64,000 nt of DNA from Penium margaritaceum (lineage: Eukaryota; Streptophyta; Zygnematophyceae; Desmidiales; Peniaceae), in NCBI GenBank assembly GCA_023375785.1, contig SZWC01001508.1, positions 10,391 through 74,390 of the forward strand, in the 5' to 3' direction. Below, piece by piece: positions 1 to 12,024 of the stretch (the stretch's first letter is position 1; every line of letters begins with the position of its first letter). The translations under genes and the position numbers were made by a program. Below the pieces are notes generated by a model. The model saw only the letters and a program-made list of their open reading frames with translations. It did no database searches and was not told the DNA's origin.

Positions 1-802
1 AATGCAGATTATGTCGCCGGGAAACTTTGCTTCCAAAGCAAGTGCGACTGCCACCACGCAACGCTAAAACTTCTGCTCTTCACTGCGGTTTGTTGTTGCT
101 TGCTGCTGCTGCTGCTGCTCCTGCACCTACGCGCTGCAGCTCTTGCAGAGACCTGCAATGCTGCTGTGGTAGCTAACTGCTTGCGATGGCCGGTTGTTGT
201 TGTCTGGTGCCAACTAAGCGACAGACTCCTGGCGCATAATGCAACGCATGTGGATACTGCTGCTATGCGTTGGGGCTACAAGCTATTGAAACGTGACTAC
301 CACACAGCTGTTGCTGCTATGGCTGCTGTTGCTCTCTACCTACAAGAAGAAGTGCTGGATTTTCTCACTTGCCCACACGCGACTGCTACTGGGGTTTTCA
401 AACTCATGCTGCTTGTCTGCATCCATCACGTTGCTTGCACGCGGCTGCTTGCCAATAGGGCTGCCACGCTGCTTGCACGCTAAATGCTGTTGATATTACG
501 AGTTGCCAAGTGAAAGCGGCTGCTGCCACTTCTGTTCCACACAACGCACTACACAATACCGTTGCCAATGCTACTGCTACTACTACTGCTGCACACTGTG
601 TAGCAGTAGCAGTAGCAGTAGCAGTTGCACTGTTGCTGTTGGCTGCTGCTACTTTGCATGCATATTGAGCACTCACGCTCCTCCAAGGGTTGTTGAGTTG
701 TCGCTGCTTTGTTGCTGCACAGCAGCGGCTGCCGCCTATGATGCTGCCGGTTCTACCACCCAAACAGCGGACGCGACAGCACCCGATTGCCTTCAAATGG
801 CC

Positions 803-803
<1 letters not shown>
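1..803. repeat. GCT/GCA triplet-rich low-complexity DNA
   Basis: The stretch is dominated by TGC, GCT and GCA triplets, with a pure (TGC)n run at about 101-119 and (GTAGCA)n at about 600-624. Every frame gives Leu-, Cys-, Ala- or Ser-rich low-complexity peptides with no recognisable domain, so I do not call a gene. Similar triplet-rich DNA occurs at 33990-34500 and 40960-42800, in the leader of Copia E1 and E2, so this block may be the leader of a related element that continues left of the window. That link is inference from composition only. Confidence 0.6.

Positions 804-867
<64 letters not shown>
804..867. repeat. poly(A) tract, 64 bases
   Basis: An uninterrupted run of 64 A. It makes artificial poly-Lys or poly-Phe readings in all frames around it. 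It could be the tail of a retroposed LINE or SINE on the plus strand or simply a mononucleotide microsatellite. I see no LINE coding and no target-site duplication around it. The following 868-1024 shows nothing recognisable. Confidence 0.95.
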
Positions 868-868
<1 letters not shown>

Positions 869-1024
869 AGAGATATTCTTGTTGCAGTAGCAGAAATGTT
901 GGCATAATTGTTTCTCCCCCGGCACATATTTGCCTATGTGGCGCCACGTGGCACACATCCGCTGCGTTCTGACCTGCTCTTTTGCCTTGCTTCTCACACG
1001 ACTCCCCAGTGCTCTCATATCATG

Positions 1025-1860
1025 CTAAAATGAGTCTAGGGCATGCAGGTCCATGCTAGATGAGACATGATCTCTAGTGGTGATCAGAAGAATTGAATTG
1101 CCAAGATTTGGCCAAGTCTGGAAAGAATGAGTTAAGAATAAAGGAGGGAGAACAATGAGCCCTACTGAGGGCTTATGTTCTACGAACTGGCGGCAAGCCC
1201 ACCAGGCCCTGTCATCCCGGTCCCACCAAAAGGCACAAACAAGAAATATGCATTTCACAGAACATGAAACCAACAATGGAGGTCTCCCGAGGCACCGCAA
1301 CAGTCAACCGTGTGCCCGGGTCTCGACTGACGGAAAGATATGCAGTGTACCTAAAAGGTATCCAGACTCCACGGTGACACAATAGATTCACCGACTGGAG
1401 AGGACAGGCAAGTTTAGGCCTCCCGAGATGCCGGAATATGTAACCGGGCGTCCCGGTCACAGCCACATGCAAAGTACACATGTCTGACAAGGGGTTCACA
1501 AGACTAGACCAATCAGTGCTGGATCTCCTGAGGTACCGGTACAAACCATCATGTACTTGGGTCTCAACCATAGAACGAGTAGATCACCTGTCAAAGACTA
1601 TGCGGTGAATTTATACTGGGTCTCCCAACACACTAGCACAAGTCATCAAGTGTCGGGGTCTCGACCACCAAGAAGACTCTACAAAACATGTATGGGTGAA
1701 CTAAGCTGCTAGAATGCACCATAAATATCACACAAGGAGTAATGTAGCCACTGGAGAACCATCAGCATAAACTTGGAGGATATTGCTACACAAGACTACA
1801 TGATACCGTACTGATATTTGATTTCGTGGTCATTAAGAATTTCAGCCCTGTAACTTAGAT
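1025..1860 (-). repeat. Repeat G1 with tandem hairpin units
   Basis: This block resembles 61160-62420 at the far end of the window: both share the entry word GGGCATGCAGG(T/C)CCATGC, an 'agggcttatg' segment, and a series of units of the form GGTCTCC...stem...loop...stem...GGGTCTCGACC. Units here centre near 1281-1325, 1420-1455, 1523-1565 and 1620-1660. Each has a short inverted repeat, e.g. GATGCCGG (1427-1434) with CCGGGCGTC (1444-1452). By similarity to the right-hand copy it is probably part of an LTR read on the minus strand. No coding is seen. Confidence 0.6.
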
Positions 1861-2300
1861 TCGTTACTGTTTTTAATTAATTTTCTGTTTCCAAAACGAA
1901 CAAAACGGGTCCTACCCGTAGCCTTGATTTCGATTTTTGGCCCATTTTTTCCTTTCTTGCCTTGATTTCCGGCTCGACTCCGACGTCGAGCACTGTCAAA
2001 AACTGCCGTGGGCCTCAAGCACTGGCTAGCGCCAACGTGTCCTGCGCACCAATGGGAGAACGAAATCACGGAACGTGGCAGATCCACGTTACACTCGCTC
2101 GAAGTCAGCGGATGTGACCCGATTTCATTCTTTTCTTTCAACTCACCACACAACAGGGTTGAGGGAAATATTTTTGCGTTGTCAAAATAGAACGAAATAT
2201 GTGCCCCCGTAACCAAATACATGAATTCGTACGAGAAAAAAAATAATTAATATCGAAATCAAAGATCAGTACGGTAGCTCAAAGCCCATACACCAACAAC
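1861..2300. other. Unassigned sequence between G1 and A1
   Basis: About 440 bases without recognisable coding, repeat or RNA. A 126-codon minus-strand reading frame covers part of it but matches no family I know and has no supporting context. It may include the outer edge of the left A1 LTR, whose first part I cannot align. Confidence 0.4.
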
Positions 2301-2680
2301 AGTTTGGGGCTTTGGCGCTCGAGCCAAGCGGCGCTTGCGAGGCGGCGGTGTGAGTGGCTGCTTCAAAATTCTCCTTGGAGAAGTCGGGATGCTTCGAGAA
2401 TATCAAGGAGCTTCTTAATAAAAGTATAGCGCCACTGAGAAGTTGACTGAATGATATCGAACCATCGGTATGCTTTGCGACACTTTTGTAGACCATTCTG
2501 GAAGCTAGATTAAGTTGTTGGAAAATTCTGGAACGAACACCGAAGGTCACGGAGTTGGCCAAAATACCCTCGGCCGAACGGCGTAAAAATACCGAAGTCG
2601 TCGCGGGATGGACCATGAATGTAAAAACAGTAATTCCCACTCGTGGAGTTTAGAGACTCGTGTACTTCAAGGAAGTAACA
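2301..2680 (-). repeat. A1 3' LTR (partial alignment)
   Basis: This aligns with 8164-8562 from the 'gctcgagcc' word to the terminal AAGTAACA (TGTTACTT on the minus strand). Further left the similarity fades. The related LTRs at 21000-21387 and 26928-27580 confirm the family. The tip is followed directly by a polypurine tract on the minus strand. Confidence 0.75.
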
Positions 2681-2695
2681 CTTTTCCCCCTTTTA
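2681..2695 (-). other. A1 polypurine tract
   Basis: On the minus strand this is a purine-only run (TAAAAGGGGGAAAAG) ending exactly at the TGTTAC start of the 3' LTR. That is the expected priming site for plus-strand DNA synthesis in an LTR element and supports the LTR edge. Confidence 0.75.
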
Positions 2696-2769
2696 GCCGT
2701 GACTTTCTAGCGTGCGAGTAAACGTAAGCCAATGACGGTATTAGTAACCGTTAATCAGATAGTCGAAGT

Positions 2770-5700
2770 CTCAGGGTTTGTCGCAGGACTCCCGGCTTCT
2801 GTGTGCAGCGTTATAGCCATGCCAACTACTTGGTTGGTTTTCCACAGCGGTAATGTCCGAGGATATCTTCAATCACGTACTCCGTATCCCCATCCACTTG
2901 TACAGGAGATGGAGGTGTGATGTTTCTGTGGGGGAAATTTGTGTTGGGGTCCAGTTAGTGCTTGAGTTTGCTGATGTGGAAGATAGGATGTATCGCCATG
3001 CTGCCGGAATTTTCTCAATCTCAAACAGTCCCAACCAACAGGTTTGAGCTTCGCGAAATTCTGTCCTTTGAGTTTGATGTTTGCTAAGCTGAGGAGGACG
3101 CAATCACCAGTGATCAACACGTCATTATTGCAATGTCGATCAGCCGATTGATTCATAGTTTCTGGAGTCTTTGCAAGGGTCCATGTTTCTTTCCAGACAT
3201 TTGCGAAGTCCCTCTGGTATATGTTGACCACGGGGATGTTACTTTGGCTCTGTAATCCAGCCAGTGTGGCAAGAAGTTTGGGGTACACCACTTCGAAGGA
3301 AATTCTACCTGTTGGGGTGGAAGTGGCGGAGTTGTATGCGAGTTTGGCGGTTGGAGATTTAGCCGTCCAATTGGTGTTGTGAGGCTTGCATAAAATGCGG
3401 AGGAGTTGTTCAGGTGTCTGATTGTTCCGCTCAGTCTGGGGATGGAACTTCATTGATAGTTGGATCCGACTGCCATAACACGTCATCAGTTAGCACCAAA
3501 AACAGCTAGTGAAGCAACCATCTCTGTCGCTGATGATGGTATGTGGTACGCCGTGCAGCCGAACGATCTGGTTTAGAAATATTCGTGCTTTCCCCTCTGC
3601 GATGATGGCGGTTTTCGTCGGAATGAAGTGCGATGCTTCAAAACCTGTCCATCATGATGAGGATAGCATCGTACCCCTCGGGAGTGGCGGGCAGTCCCGT
3701 CACAAAATCCATGCTGATATTGGCCCACAATTCCGTTGGATCAGGTAGGGGTTGAAGGAGATCGGGCGGTCATGTGTGACGGGATTTGTGTCTCTGACAG
3801 GTAACCCACGATGTGCAGAACGCCGCCATGTCGGTCTGCATCTTGTCCCACCAGTAGTAGTTTGCCAGCTTCTTAACCATCTTGTCCTCGTCAAAGTGTT
3901 CACCTGGACCTGTGTTATAGCATTCCTCCAATAGCATCCTTTCAAAAATCCTCGTTTGGAGGGACAACGATTGACGAGTGAATTGTCATTACCAGTAGGA
4001 TTCCTCAAACCAAACTTGGTCTTGTCGTACACGCCGAACTTCTTGTAAGCCTTTGCGAATAGCCTTGCAAGGTTCAGGTCTCGTTTGACGATCAACGTGC
4101 TCATCTTGATCATCAAATCGGGTCGCTGACTCAAAGCGTCCTGTGGATTAGTTTCTTGATGCCGGTACTCGATAGTTGAAATTGGACTCGAGGAACTCCA
4201 TCCATCGAGTTTGTTGACGGCTGAGATTTGGCTCTGTCTTGAGATTTTTCAGTGCGTGATGGTCGGTGCGAATGATGCATCGTTGGAATTTGAAGTAGCA
4301 CCATCATGTCTTGAATGTGTGCTCAACTACGAGCATCTCTTTTTTGTGTTCCTCGTGGTTGAGTTATATTCCTCGTAGTTCTTGCGACATGCACACAAAC
4401 AGTTGTTCTCCACCATTGCTATCTTGGAGGAGAACGACTCTGATGACTCGATGGGATGAGATGGTGGGAAAGATGTAGTCCACCATTGGATCTTCCAGTT
4501 TTAAGGCTGGTGCCGAGGTCAAAGCGTTTCTCAAGGAGTTGAACACTCCTTGTCCGTTGTCTCTCCAATTGCACTCTAGGGTTCTCCAAGTGAGATCAGA
4601 GAGAGGCGTTGGCACTCGTGCGTAGTCCTTTATGAATCAATGGTAGTAGTTGTAGAAGCCTAAAAACACTGGATGTCCCAAAAATTTATGGGCATCAGCC
4701 AACTAGCAACCGCCTCCTCCTTTTTCTGGTCCATGGTGATTCGTCCGCCGCCGATGATGTAGCCCCAAAACTCGATGGAATGGTGACCAAAATCACACTT
4801 TGAGAGATTTCCAAAAAAATATCTCTTTGTTAAACATTAAGAACTTTTTGGAGGTGTCCATTGTGCTACTCCGAGGTGCGGTTGTACACCAGGATGTCGT
4901 CGGGGTATACACCTACAAAATTGTGGAGCTATGGGAAAAAGATGTTGTTCATCGCCGTCATATGTGTTGTGGGGGCATTTGTGAGTCTGAATGGCATAAC
5001 TGTGTACTCAAAGTGCTCGTATCTAGTGCAGAATTCCGTCTTCATGGCGTCCTTATCACATACACAGATCTGATGATACCCGATGCGTAGGTCAATTTTG
5101 CTAAAAATTTGGGCTTCACGGAGTTGGTAAAAAATTTCGTCTGCTTGCGAGAGGGGATATCGGTTCTTGATGGTGATGTCGTTTAATACTGGATAGTCTA
5201 TGCACATTCACATCTCTCTGGTTTTATTTTGCATGAAATGTGAAGGTGCCGTGTAGGGTGACGTGGAGGGTCTGCTGAAACCGAATACCGTAGTGCCACA
5301 TGATTTCGACAAAAATAAATAAATTATGGGCTGTAATCTTGATTCAACACCGGGTTCAATTATTATCTTGTAGTTGATAGCCGACGAAATCATGTTGTGT
5401 GGAACACATGAATTCAACAAATGGGCTCTTCTCGAGGCCTGGTTCACCACTAACCTGATACGAAGATGTCAATTATGACAGTCTGTGAAGGGGTTCGCTT
5501 GGCTTTGCCACGTGGCCTCCTCGGCCATCAAAATCAGATTTTCTAACCACGGCGAATCAAGCTGAAATAATGGCGAAACACTGAACACGGCCAGATGAAG
5601 CTGGTAGGAATAAATTATCCGTTTTCAATTACAACTTAAGGATTTGCATACTTGCACCCAAATTCATGAACTTTTCAACAAAACAAAACAATTATTATCG

Positions 5701-6800
5701 AAATCATGTGGCAGTAGGGTATCTCGTCTAGTTGTTTCTTGAGCTCGGTCACCTCTTGTTCACTCATCCGATATGTTCCGTTCACCGTTGGTTTGCTGTC
5801 CGGCTTTAGGTATATCTGATGGTCGATGCTACATTGCCATGGTAGCTCTTGGGGTAGTTCGTCTGGAACAACCCCTTTGAATGCCTTGATGAGCTCTATA
5901 AACTCCTTCGGTACGGGTGCAAAATGTTCAGGCGTCAAGGCCATTGAGGTCGCCTTGATCGATGTAAGTTCTTCTGCTTACCCTGCTTTCAGGTGGACTA
6001 GTCACGCTTGGGACCCATGCTTTAGGTATTGCTTGGTTATATCTAGAGATAACAATTGGCCTTTTGTGGCTGTCGTAACTTCCTTTGATGCTTCCACCTC
6101 TACTGCGTCCTGTAACAGCCACTACATCGTGGGTCGCTTGACTAGAGGCAGATGTCATTTCTTGTCATAATACTGACATAAACTGATGCACTGCTCTAGT
6201 AGACTTGCAGATTGTGCCAGTACAGGAAACCGCTCCCGATAATAATTTTGTGGTTGCTCATTGAGCAAGTCTTCCAGAACGTTATGTTGTGCAGATCCCC
6301 GATTTGCCGTTGGAGTGGTTCGCAAAGTTGAAGAAGCTGTAGTTGTCCATTGATGGCTTTTCCTTCAAACATCCTCGGTTCGGTATACAAACTCAGCTTT
6401 CAAACCATGTCATTGTTGACAAAACTATGAGAAGCTCCTCCATCTAGAAGTGCCGGTACTATCTTGCAAGTTTTATAACCCCTTGGTTGTACCCATTGCA
6501 GTATCACCAGTTGGTCGTCCTTGTACCCCTTATTAAGCTTTGCGATCTCAGGTACACTCGTCTGTGGCAATGTGACCACTAAGATGGGGCATCGGTTGAT
6601 GCAAAATTTCCCGACCAGACAAGAGCCTTGCCGTTGACTCCTTTCCTTTACTGTTTCCCTACTCCTTACTCCCTTTGTACGATTTCTCCCACTTTTTGGC
6701 TTGTTGTTGACGCTTTCTTTAGTGGCGTAAGATATGGCATGGTTTTTTGCAGGTCTAGTAGAGTTGTTAATCTCGTTCATTGATGGCATCAATCTCCATC
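2770..6800 (-). pseudogene. pol: A1 pol remnant (PR-RT-RH-IN-chromodomain)
   Basis: Minus-strand pieces show, from high to low coordinates: a protease-like ALLDGGASHSFVN near 6400-6470; reverse transcriptase with KIDLRIGYHQI and a VMPFRLTNAP block near 4930-5110; RNase H near 4260-4620; an integrase zinc region and core near 3000-4130; and a chromodomain-type tail near 2850-2890. Family knowledge: these would be cut from one polyprotein and would copy the element RNA and insert it, with the chromodomain guiding insertion to marked chromatin. The region is broken in many places and is not expected to function. Confidence 0.85.
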
Positions 6801-6859
6801 AGAGATGAGGTTTCTGTCAAGTGAGACTTCCCTCCGCCACGATATGTATTGTGGTTTTG

Positions 6860-7880
6860 ATGTCACCAGCCGTTAGAATACTGCATCCAAGCATCATAGT
6901 CAGCACTGTCAATGAATTCTGTTGCTACAATCATGAAGGCCCTCCTGGATGCCAAAAATGGAAATTTCTCATCAAATATCTTGCTTGAGGCAGTTGCTAT
7001 AATAGAAACATGGTTCACTGGGAGCGAGGTCACTACCAGTGATAATCTCGAGAAAATGCCGGGTGTACCACTGGATCGCTGATGTACACGTTGGAGTCTA
7101 CACAACCCATCAGACTTCTCCTTCTGCTTTCCAAAATGAGTGAGTTTAGCATGCGTGAAGTCACTCCTTGTCTCTAGTGCCGTGAGACTGACGTGCCACG
7201 TCGGATTTATCTACTAGAGAGGTAGTACGTCTGTGGTCGATGATGTGAGAGCGGTTGCGACAGCCATTGATCCAGCTCCGCCAGTCTCCTGCTACTGTTG
7301 GATGGCCTTAAGATCAGACTTCCAACTCAAAATGGCCATTAGGTCAATTTTCTTTTTGTCGTTTTTGACCCCAGCAGCGGTGAAATACACCTCCAAACTT
7401 GTTAGCCACATCCCGAAAGACGGTCTCTTGGAGTCTGCGGGATTGAACGGCTTGAGAAGTACCAGTTGAATCCAGGTTTCACTCAAGAGTTATAAATTTG
7501 TCTCAGTGAGCACTGCTTTACGCGCACGAGAATTTTGAAGCTCCTCCATTGCCATGTTGAGCTGTTGGAGCCGATGGATGTTAAGGCTCTTGAGTCCCCG
7601 AAAATTTCTGTTACATGTATTTGTTGATTCATGCTTCTCGGCTGATGCTTCCCATCAATCCAGATGTCAAACCCATGGGCTGCAACGGGGGTGGAGGGTT
7701 CGCCGAGCCCGAGGGATCCAACGTCAGGTTGGACATCGGGTTCTTCGATGCTGTGCCATTCATCATGAAAGCTAATGCTGTCGTATTATTTACGTGGAGA
7801 GCCTCGTTGTTTGCATGCTTGTGATCCACCATTGTCGGAGTACTCACCGGGGACTGTTCCTCTTCATCCGGTGTGCTTGC
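6860..7880 (-). pseudogene. gag: A1 gag remnant
   Basis: Minus-strand pieces resemble a plant Gypsy gag, including WLTSLEVYFTAAGV near 7370-7410, a block also seen in F1 (about 18815-18850) and A2 (about 31550-31590). Gag would form the particle shell. The reading is broken. Confidence 0.75.
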
Positions 7881-7999
7881 TCATTTCACCATTGTCATTG
7901 CAAAGTCTACGATCTTCTCAATGGTGGAGATGCACCGAGGACTCGTGCAAGGTTGTGGCCAGGTAGTTAATGCATCGGTTGTCCCTCTAGCACTCTTGT

Positions 8000-8011
8000 G
8001 CTTTGATACCA
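8000..8011 (-). other. A1 primer binding site
   Basis: On the minus strand this reads TGGTATCAAAGC, one base from TGGTATCAGAGC, the complement of the 3' end of plant initiator tRNA-Met. It lies two bases inside the LTR that ends at 8014, as expected for minus-strand DNA priming. Confidence 0.85.
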
Positions 8012-8013
8012 AG

Positions 8014-8562
8014 TGTTAGGTCAAGCGGAAGCTAGCTGGTTAACAAGGATGAGGAGGGGGACAAAGATGATTCAAGGATTGGGGACAAATGGATCACTTT
8101 TATTAAGTGGTAAGTGTACTTTGATGACAAGTATTGAGTGAGTCAAGAACGTGTGTGCAATGCCAAGAATGAAGACAAGGCATATCTTGGGCCATCGGTG
8201 CTCGAGCCGAACAATGCGTGCGAGGCCGTGCCATGAGTAGTTGCTTCGAGAAGCTCAACCAAGAAGTCGGGAGACTTCGAGGAAATCAAGGCGCTTCTTT
8301 ATACAAGCCAAGACGTCAAGAAGTCAACCGAACGGTATCAAAACATCGATATAGTTGAGGATATTTCTTTCGACCATTATGGAAGGTGGTTCAAGTTTTA
8401 AGAAACTTCTGGAACGGACATTGGAGGTCGAGGAAGTTGGCCAAAATGCCCTCGGCCAAACGGCCCAAAAATCCTGAAGTCGTCACACGCTGGGCCATGA
8501 ATGTAAAAACAGAAATGTCCACTCGCAAAGTGTAGAGACTTGTGTATGCCAGGGACGTAACA
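8014..8562 (-). repeat. A1 5' LTR
   Basis: 549 bases bounded by TGTTA at the left and TAACA at the right, the short inverted ends typical of LTRs. Copies of the same family lie at 2301-2680, 21000-21387 and 26928-27580. The right tip is joined directly to an LTR of related sequence in the opposite orientation. Confidence 0.85.
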
Positions 8563-9059
8563 CAGAAGTCCCTAACCCACCACGAGTGGACATGTCTGTC
8601 CTTAAATTTGTGTCCTCAAGGCATTTTGACCACCTGCCCCGACCTCTTGTGTTCCTTTCCCCAAGAATATGACATGTTCGACCACTTTCTAGAGTGGTCG
8701 ACAAAAGTGTCACAAACCGTATCAACATTTTGATATGGTCCGATCAACTTCTCGATGGTGCTAGAATTTTATAGTAGCTGGGCCTCGAAATTCTTGAAAC
8801 CCCCCGACATCTCAGCTGAGTCTTTCCAAGCAACCACTCACAAAGCGACGTCGCACGCATTTCACTATTGGACCGCCAAGACCCAACATATGCCTCATTG
8901 TGTTTGTCGCTATAGTAAATTTGCGTTCTACATGTTTGACGTTATCATCCAAGTTTACTACTGTTAAATATAGACCATCCAGTTGTCCCAATTCCTCAAA
9001 AATATCTTCTAATCCCCATCCCATCCCCGTGAATCATCCTGGTTTTGCTCGGCGCAACA
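8563..9059 (+). repeat. B1 5' LTR
   Basis: About 497 bases, close to the B2 LTR at 21388-21906. It ends GCAACA, followed two bases later by the primer site. The first bases merge with the tip of the A1 LTR in the word GACGTAACA, so the exact left edge is uncertain by about 10 bases. Confidence 0.75.
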
Positions 9060-9061
9060 CT

Positions 9062-9073
9062 TGGTAACAAAGC
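9062..9073 (+). other. B1 primer binding site
   Basis: TGGTAACAAAGC, two bases from TGGTATCAGAGC, the complement of the 3' end of plant initiator tRNA-Met. B2 has the identical 12-mer at 21909-21920. Confidence 0.75.
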
Positions 9074-10999
9074 GCAACGGTGCTGGAGGGACGGCCGACA
9101 CATAAAGTAGAAGATGACAACTTTTGTGAGAGTCAACAGAGTCTTCAGGAAATCACAAACCTCGTGGCAACAACAGTGAAGAGAGCGAGCGCACCCGGAG
9201 ATGGACAACAGTACCTTGTACCTTCGGCAATGGAGGATCAGTAGCATGCGGTCAACAACACTCTCCAGGAAAACTAGGAAACGACGATAACTTACATCGC
9301 AAATGGCACAGCACCCATGACCCTGAAAGCCAACCCGATGACAAATCCCTTGGGCTCCGCGAACCCTTTGCCTCTGCCGTTGTCCACCTGGATGATACTT
9401 GGCACAATAAGAGACACTGGCCAACATGCTTGAATGAAGGAAGACCTCTACCTTAAGCTGTTGGGAATTTAAAGCCTCAACACTCATTTTCTCCAATTAC
9501 TCACCACGGCAATGGGGAAGCTTTGGAATGCACATGCGTGGGAAACATTACTGACCACGAGAAATCTCCAAATCTTGAGTGAGCTCTAGATTTGACCAGC
9601 ATTTCCGGAGCCATTCAATCCTACATACTCCAAAAGACCATTCATTTGGATGATGATTTTGGTTGTGTATTTCACTGCGTATGAGGTGAACAACGACATA
9701 CAAAAAATGACATCGCAGCCTTGTTCTTCCTCGGCACACCTTTAAGTTGGTGGTCCAATTTTAAAACCATGCAACGAGAGCGGGAGACCGGCAGAGCAGA
9801 TCAATGGTTCATGCAATTGCTCTCACATCGTTGACCACAGGCGTTTCACCTCTCGAGCACATCTATCCGTTGTGGCAAGAATCACTGACTCCGCTGAAAT
9901 CTGGATGGAGCTCGCGCGTGCTATACTAGCATGCTTTAGAAAAATGAACAAGAAGTCTAACATGCGATACAAACTTCAACGCCTATGTTAGAAATTCAGA
10001 GTGGTAGATTATACGCGACATTTTGACGTAGTCATCACTGGCTCTGAGCTCTCCTCCGACGAACTCTATTTCTACGACAATGGCCTCAAACGCAAAATCT
10101 GGTGAGCAATTGCCACATTTAGCATCCAAGAGGAACTTTTGTGAATGATTGCGTTGAAAGTGCCGATGACAACGCTCAGATGCAGGAATCCAATGGCTGG
10201 CGAATCCGAGGCCACAATCGACATCATGGCGGTGGGAGGTCTCAGTTGACAGAAACCTTGTCTTTCATTGGTTTTGAAGCCTTCAATAAATGCCATCAAC
10301 GATTATGCTGGACTTGCGAGAAGCCGGGTACATAATGCGCGACTGTAAGAAATGACAGCAACAGGCCAAAAGGAAGGAAGTCGCAGACAAAAGATGAGGA
10401 GTTGGGAAACGACAAAGGGCAAGAGTGAACTGAGAACCTCCTGTCCGGTCGGAAATATTTGCGTTGACTGATTTCCCATTTGCATGGCTCACATTGTTGC
10501 AGACAATGGTTCTAAAGATTACAAAGTTCGATTAAGGATACCAACTGGTGAAACTGCTATGAGTGCAACCAAGGGGTTGTAAAATTCATGTAACGATATC
10601 GATGCTACTGGATGGAGGAGCTTCACATAGTTTCGTAAGCAACAAAATAGTTTTGAAGCTGGATTTATAAACCAAAATAGGGATTTTTGAAGGAAAAACT
10701 GTCTATGAACGACTGTAGATCCATTGACTTTGTGAACCAGTCCGATTGCATATCGGAGATCTGCATGATGCAACGATCTAGAGGACTTATCCAATGACCA
10801 ACAAAAAATGTTTTTTGGTTGATATCTCTCATAATGATACAATATACAGATAGGCGGGAGCGGCGGAGAAGTCTACATCAGCGTAATGACATGCAAAGAC
10901 ACCTGTCTCTGATCTAGCAACCCACGATGCAACGGAATATGAGAAGAAGCAGAGGAGAAATCTATAGAGGAAATTGTGGTAATCACAAAATGTCAGCCA

Positions 11000-11978
11000 T
11001 GTCAGAAATGTATGGTGGTAGTTCCAACGTGGCCTGAAGGATGTTGACTGTGTTCACGACTATTTTTATTCGAGTTCTGCATCCAAACGTGAGCTTTCTG
11101 GTCACCTCACCCTATGTTTGTGGGAGTTGGACAGAGTTGCAAGACAGTCACTTTTGTGAAGGGAATAATACAATTGTGCATTAGTTTTTGGACATGGACA
11201 TAAACTGACAAGTTGGAGGGCTAGTCTCAAGCTTCCAAACGCACCAAACCGCATGCAATTCAGCTAACCGTAACTCCCCCTATGTCTGTGCAAGCGCGGT
11301 ACACCAATCCAGCTTCTCACTTATCGGCGCATGTGGTGCCCGTTCGCCAAAGCGCCCTCACACATCAAGGACCCATCAAAACGCCTTTCCGGAGGTGCAG
11401 ATGTCCCTACACTTTATCGCGGTCCCCCCCTGTGCTTTTGGGTTTAGTTTAGATGATTTAATAATAGAGTTTGGTGATGGGAATTGATGTGGTTCGAAAC
11501 CTGTCCACGGACCTGCAGTCATAATTTTGACGAAGTCCCTGACTAACGAACTGTACTACTGAGTTTCGGACTCCGAGCCGGGATTTTGGCCAAGTTCCTT
11601 AGTAACAACCTACACTACTGGTTCCGGTCAATCTTATCCACCGGAGGCCTCAACAGTCTTCCGGGGCTAAAACACCATATGTATATTTGTTACTCATTCC
11701 GGTGGATTTTTCACCGGCAACGAACCGCGGCCGACACCCAGAGCCGTTGCGCACACCGCAACTTCGGAAGCCAATATCTCACTCGTTACATGTCTGATTC
11801 CGGTGGATTCGGGTTCCAGTGGATTTTTCACCAGATTCAACAATTCATCAAATTTCAGGAAATCTGGATTTGGAACTCTCCTCAGGCAGCTAGAGTAAAA
11901 TGCAAGGATATTCCCCCTTCCAACGGCTTGATGACGCCTCTCGGCGCCGCCTTGGGCATGCTAAGGGGTAAAAAAACA
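11000..11978 (-). repeat. C1 3' LTR
   Basis: About 979 bases aligned over most of their length with 16410-17334. The right edge (..AAAACA, TGTTTT on the minus strand) is next to a purine run on the minus strand (GGGGAAGAATG), the likely polypurine tract. Confidence 0.8.
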
Positions 11979-12024
11979 ACATTCTTCCCCTTGCACCTTA
12001 CATGCCCGCTGCTCCTGTTTGCTC

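Larger units (their letters stand above)
2301..8562 (-). mobile_element. Ty3/Gypsy chromovirus A1 (fossil)
   Basis: Read on the minus strand the order is 5' LTR (8014-8562), primer site (8000-8011), gag, protease, reverse transcriptase, RNase H, integrase, chromodomain-type tail, polypurine tract (2681-2695) and a 3' LTR piece (2301-2680). The order PR-RT-RH-IN and the C-terminal tail (VEV-D-G-D-type, then VIEDIL-like) fit the chromovirus branch of Ty3/Gypsy. The two LTRs look only about 70-75 percent alike by eye, so it is an old insertion. It is clearly broken, with many breaks across gag and pol. Its right LTR abuts the left LTR of element B1 head to head. Confidence 0.85.
8563..10999 (+). 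mobile_element. Ty3/Gypsy element B1, first segment (fossil)
   Basis: Plus-strand 5' LTR (8563-9059), primer site (9062-9073), gag-type pieces (about 9480-10330) and a protease-like LLDGGASHSFV near 10595-10630. It is about 90 percent alike by eye to B2 from 21388 to about 23396, with some length differences. It is interrupted at 11000 by Copia C1 and by sequence match resumes at 17335. Pol is not present in the pieces seen here. It is broken in many places. Confidence 0.8.

Noticed and set aside
404-1018. 204-codon minus frame and several frames through the poly(A)/poly(T) tract
   Set aside because: The length comes from poly-Phe or poly-Lys and triplet repeats; no domain and no conserved start.
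1842-2222. 126-codon minus frame between G1 and A1
   Set aside because: Matches no family; composition is ordinary and no neighbouring exon is visible.
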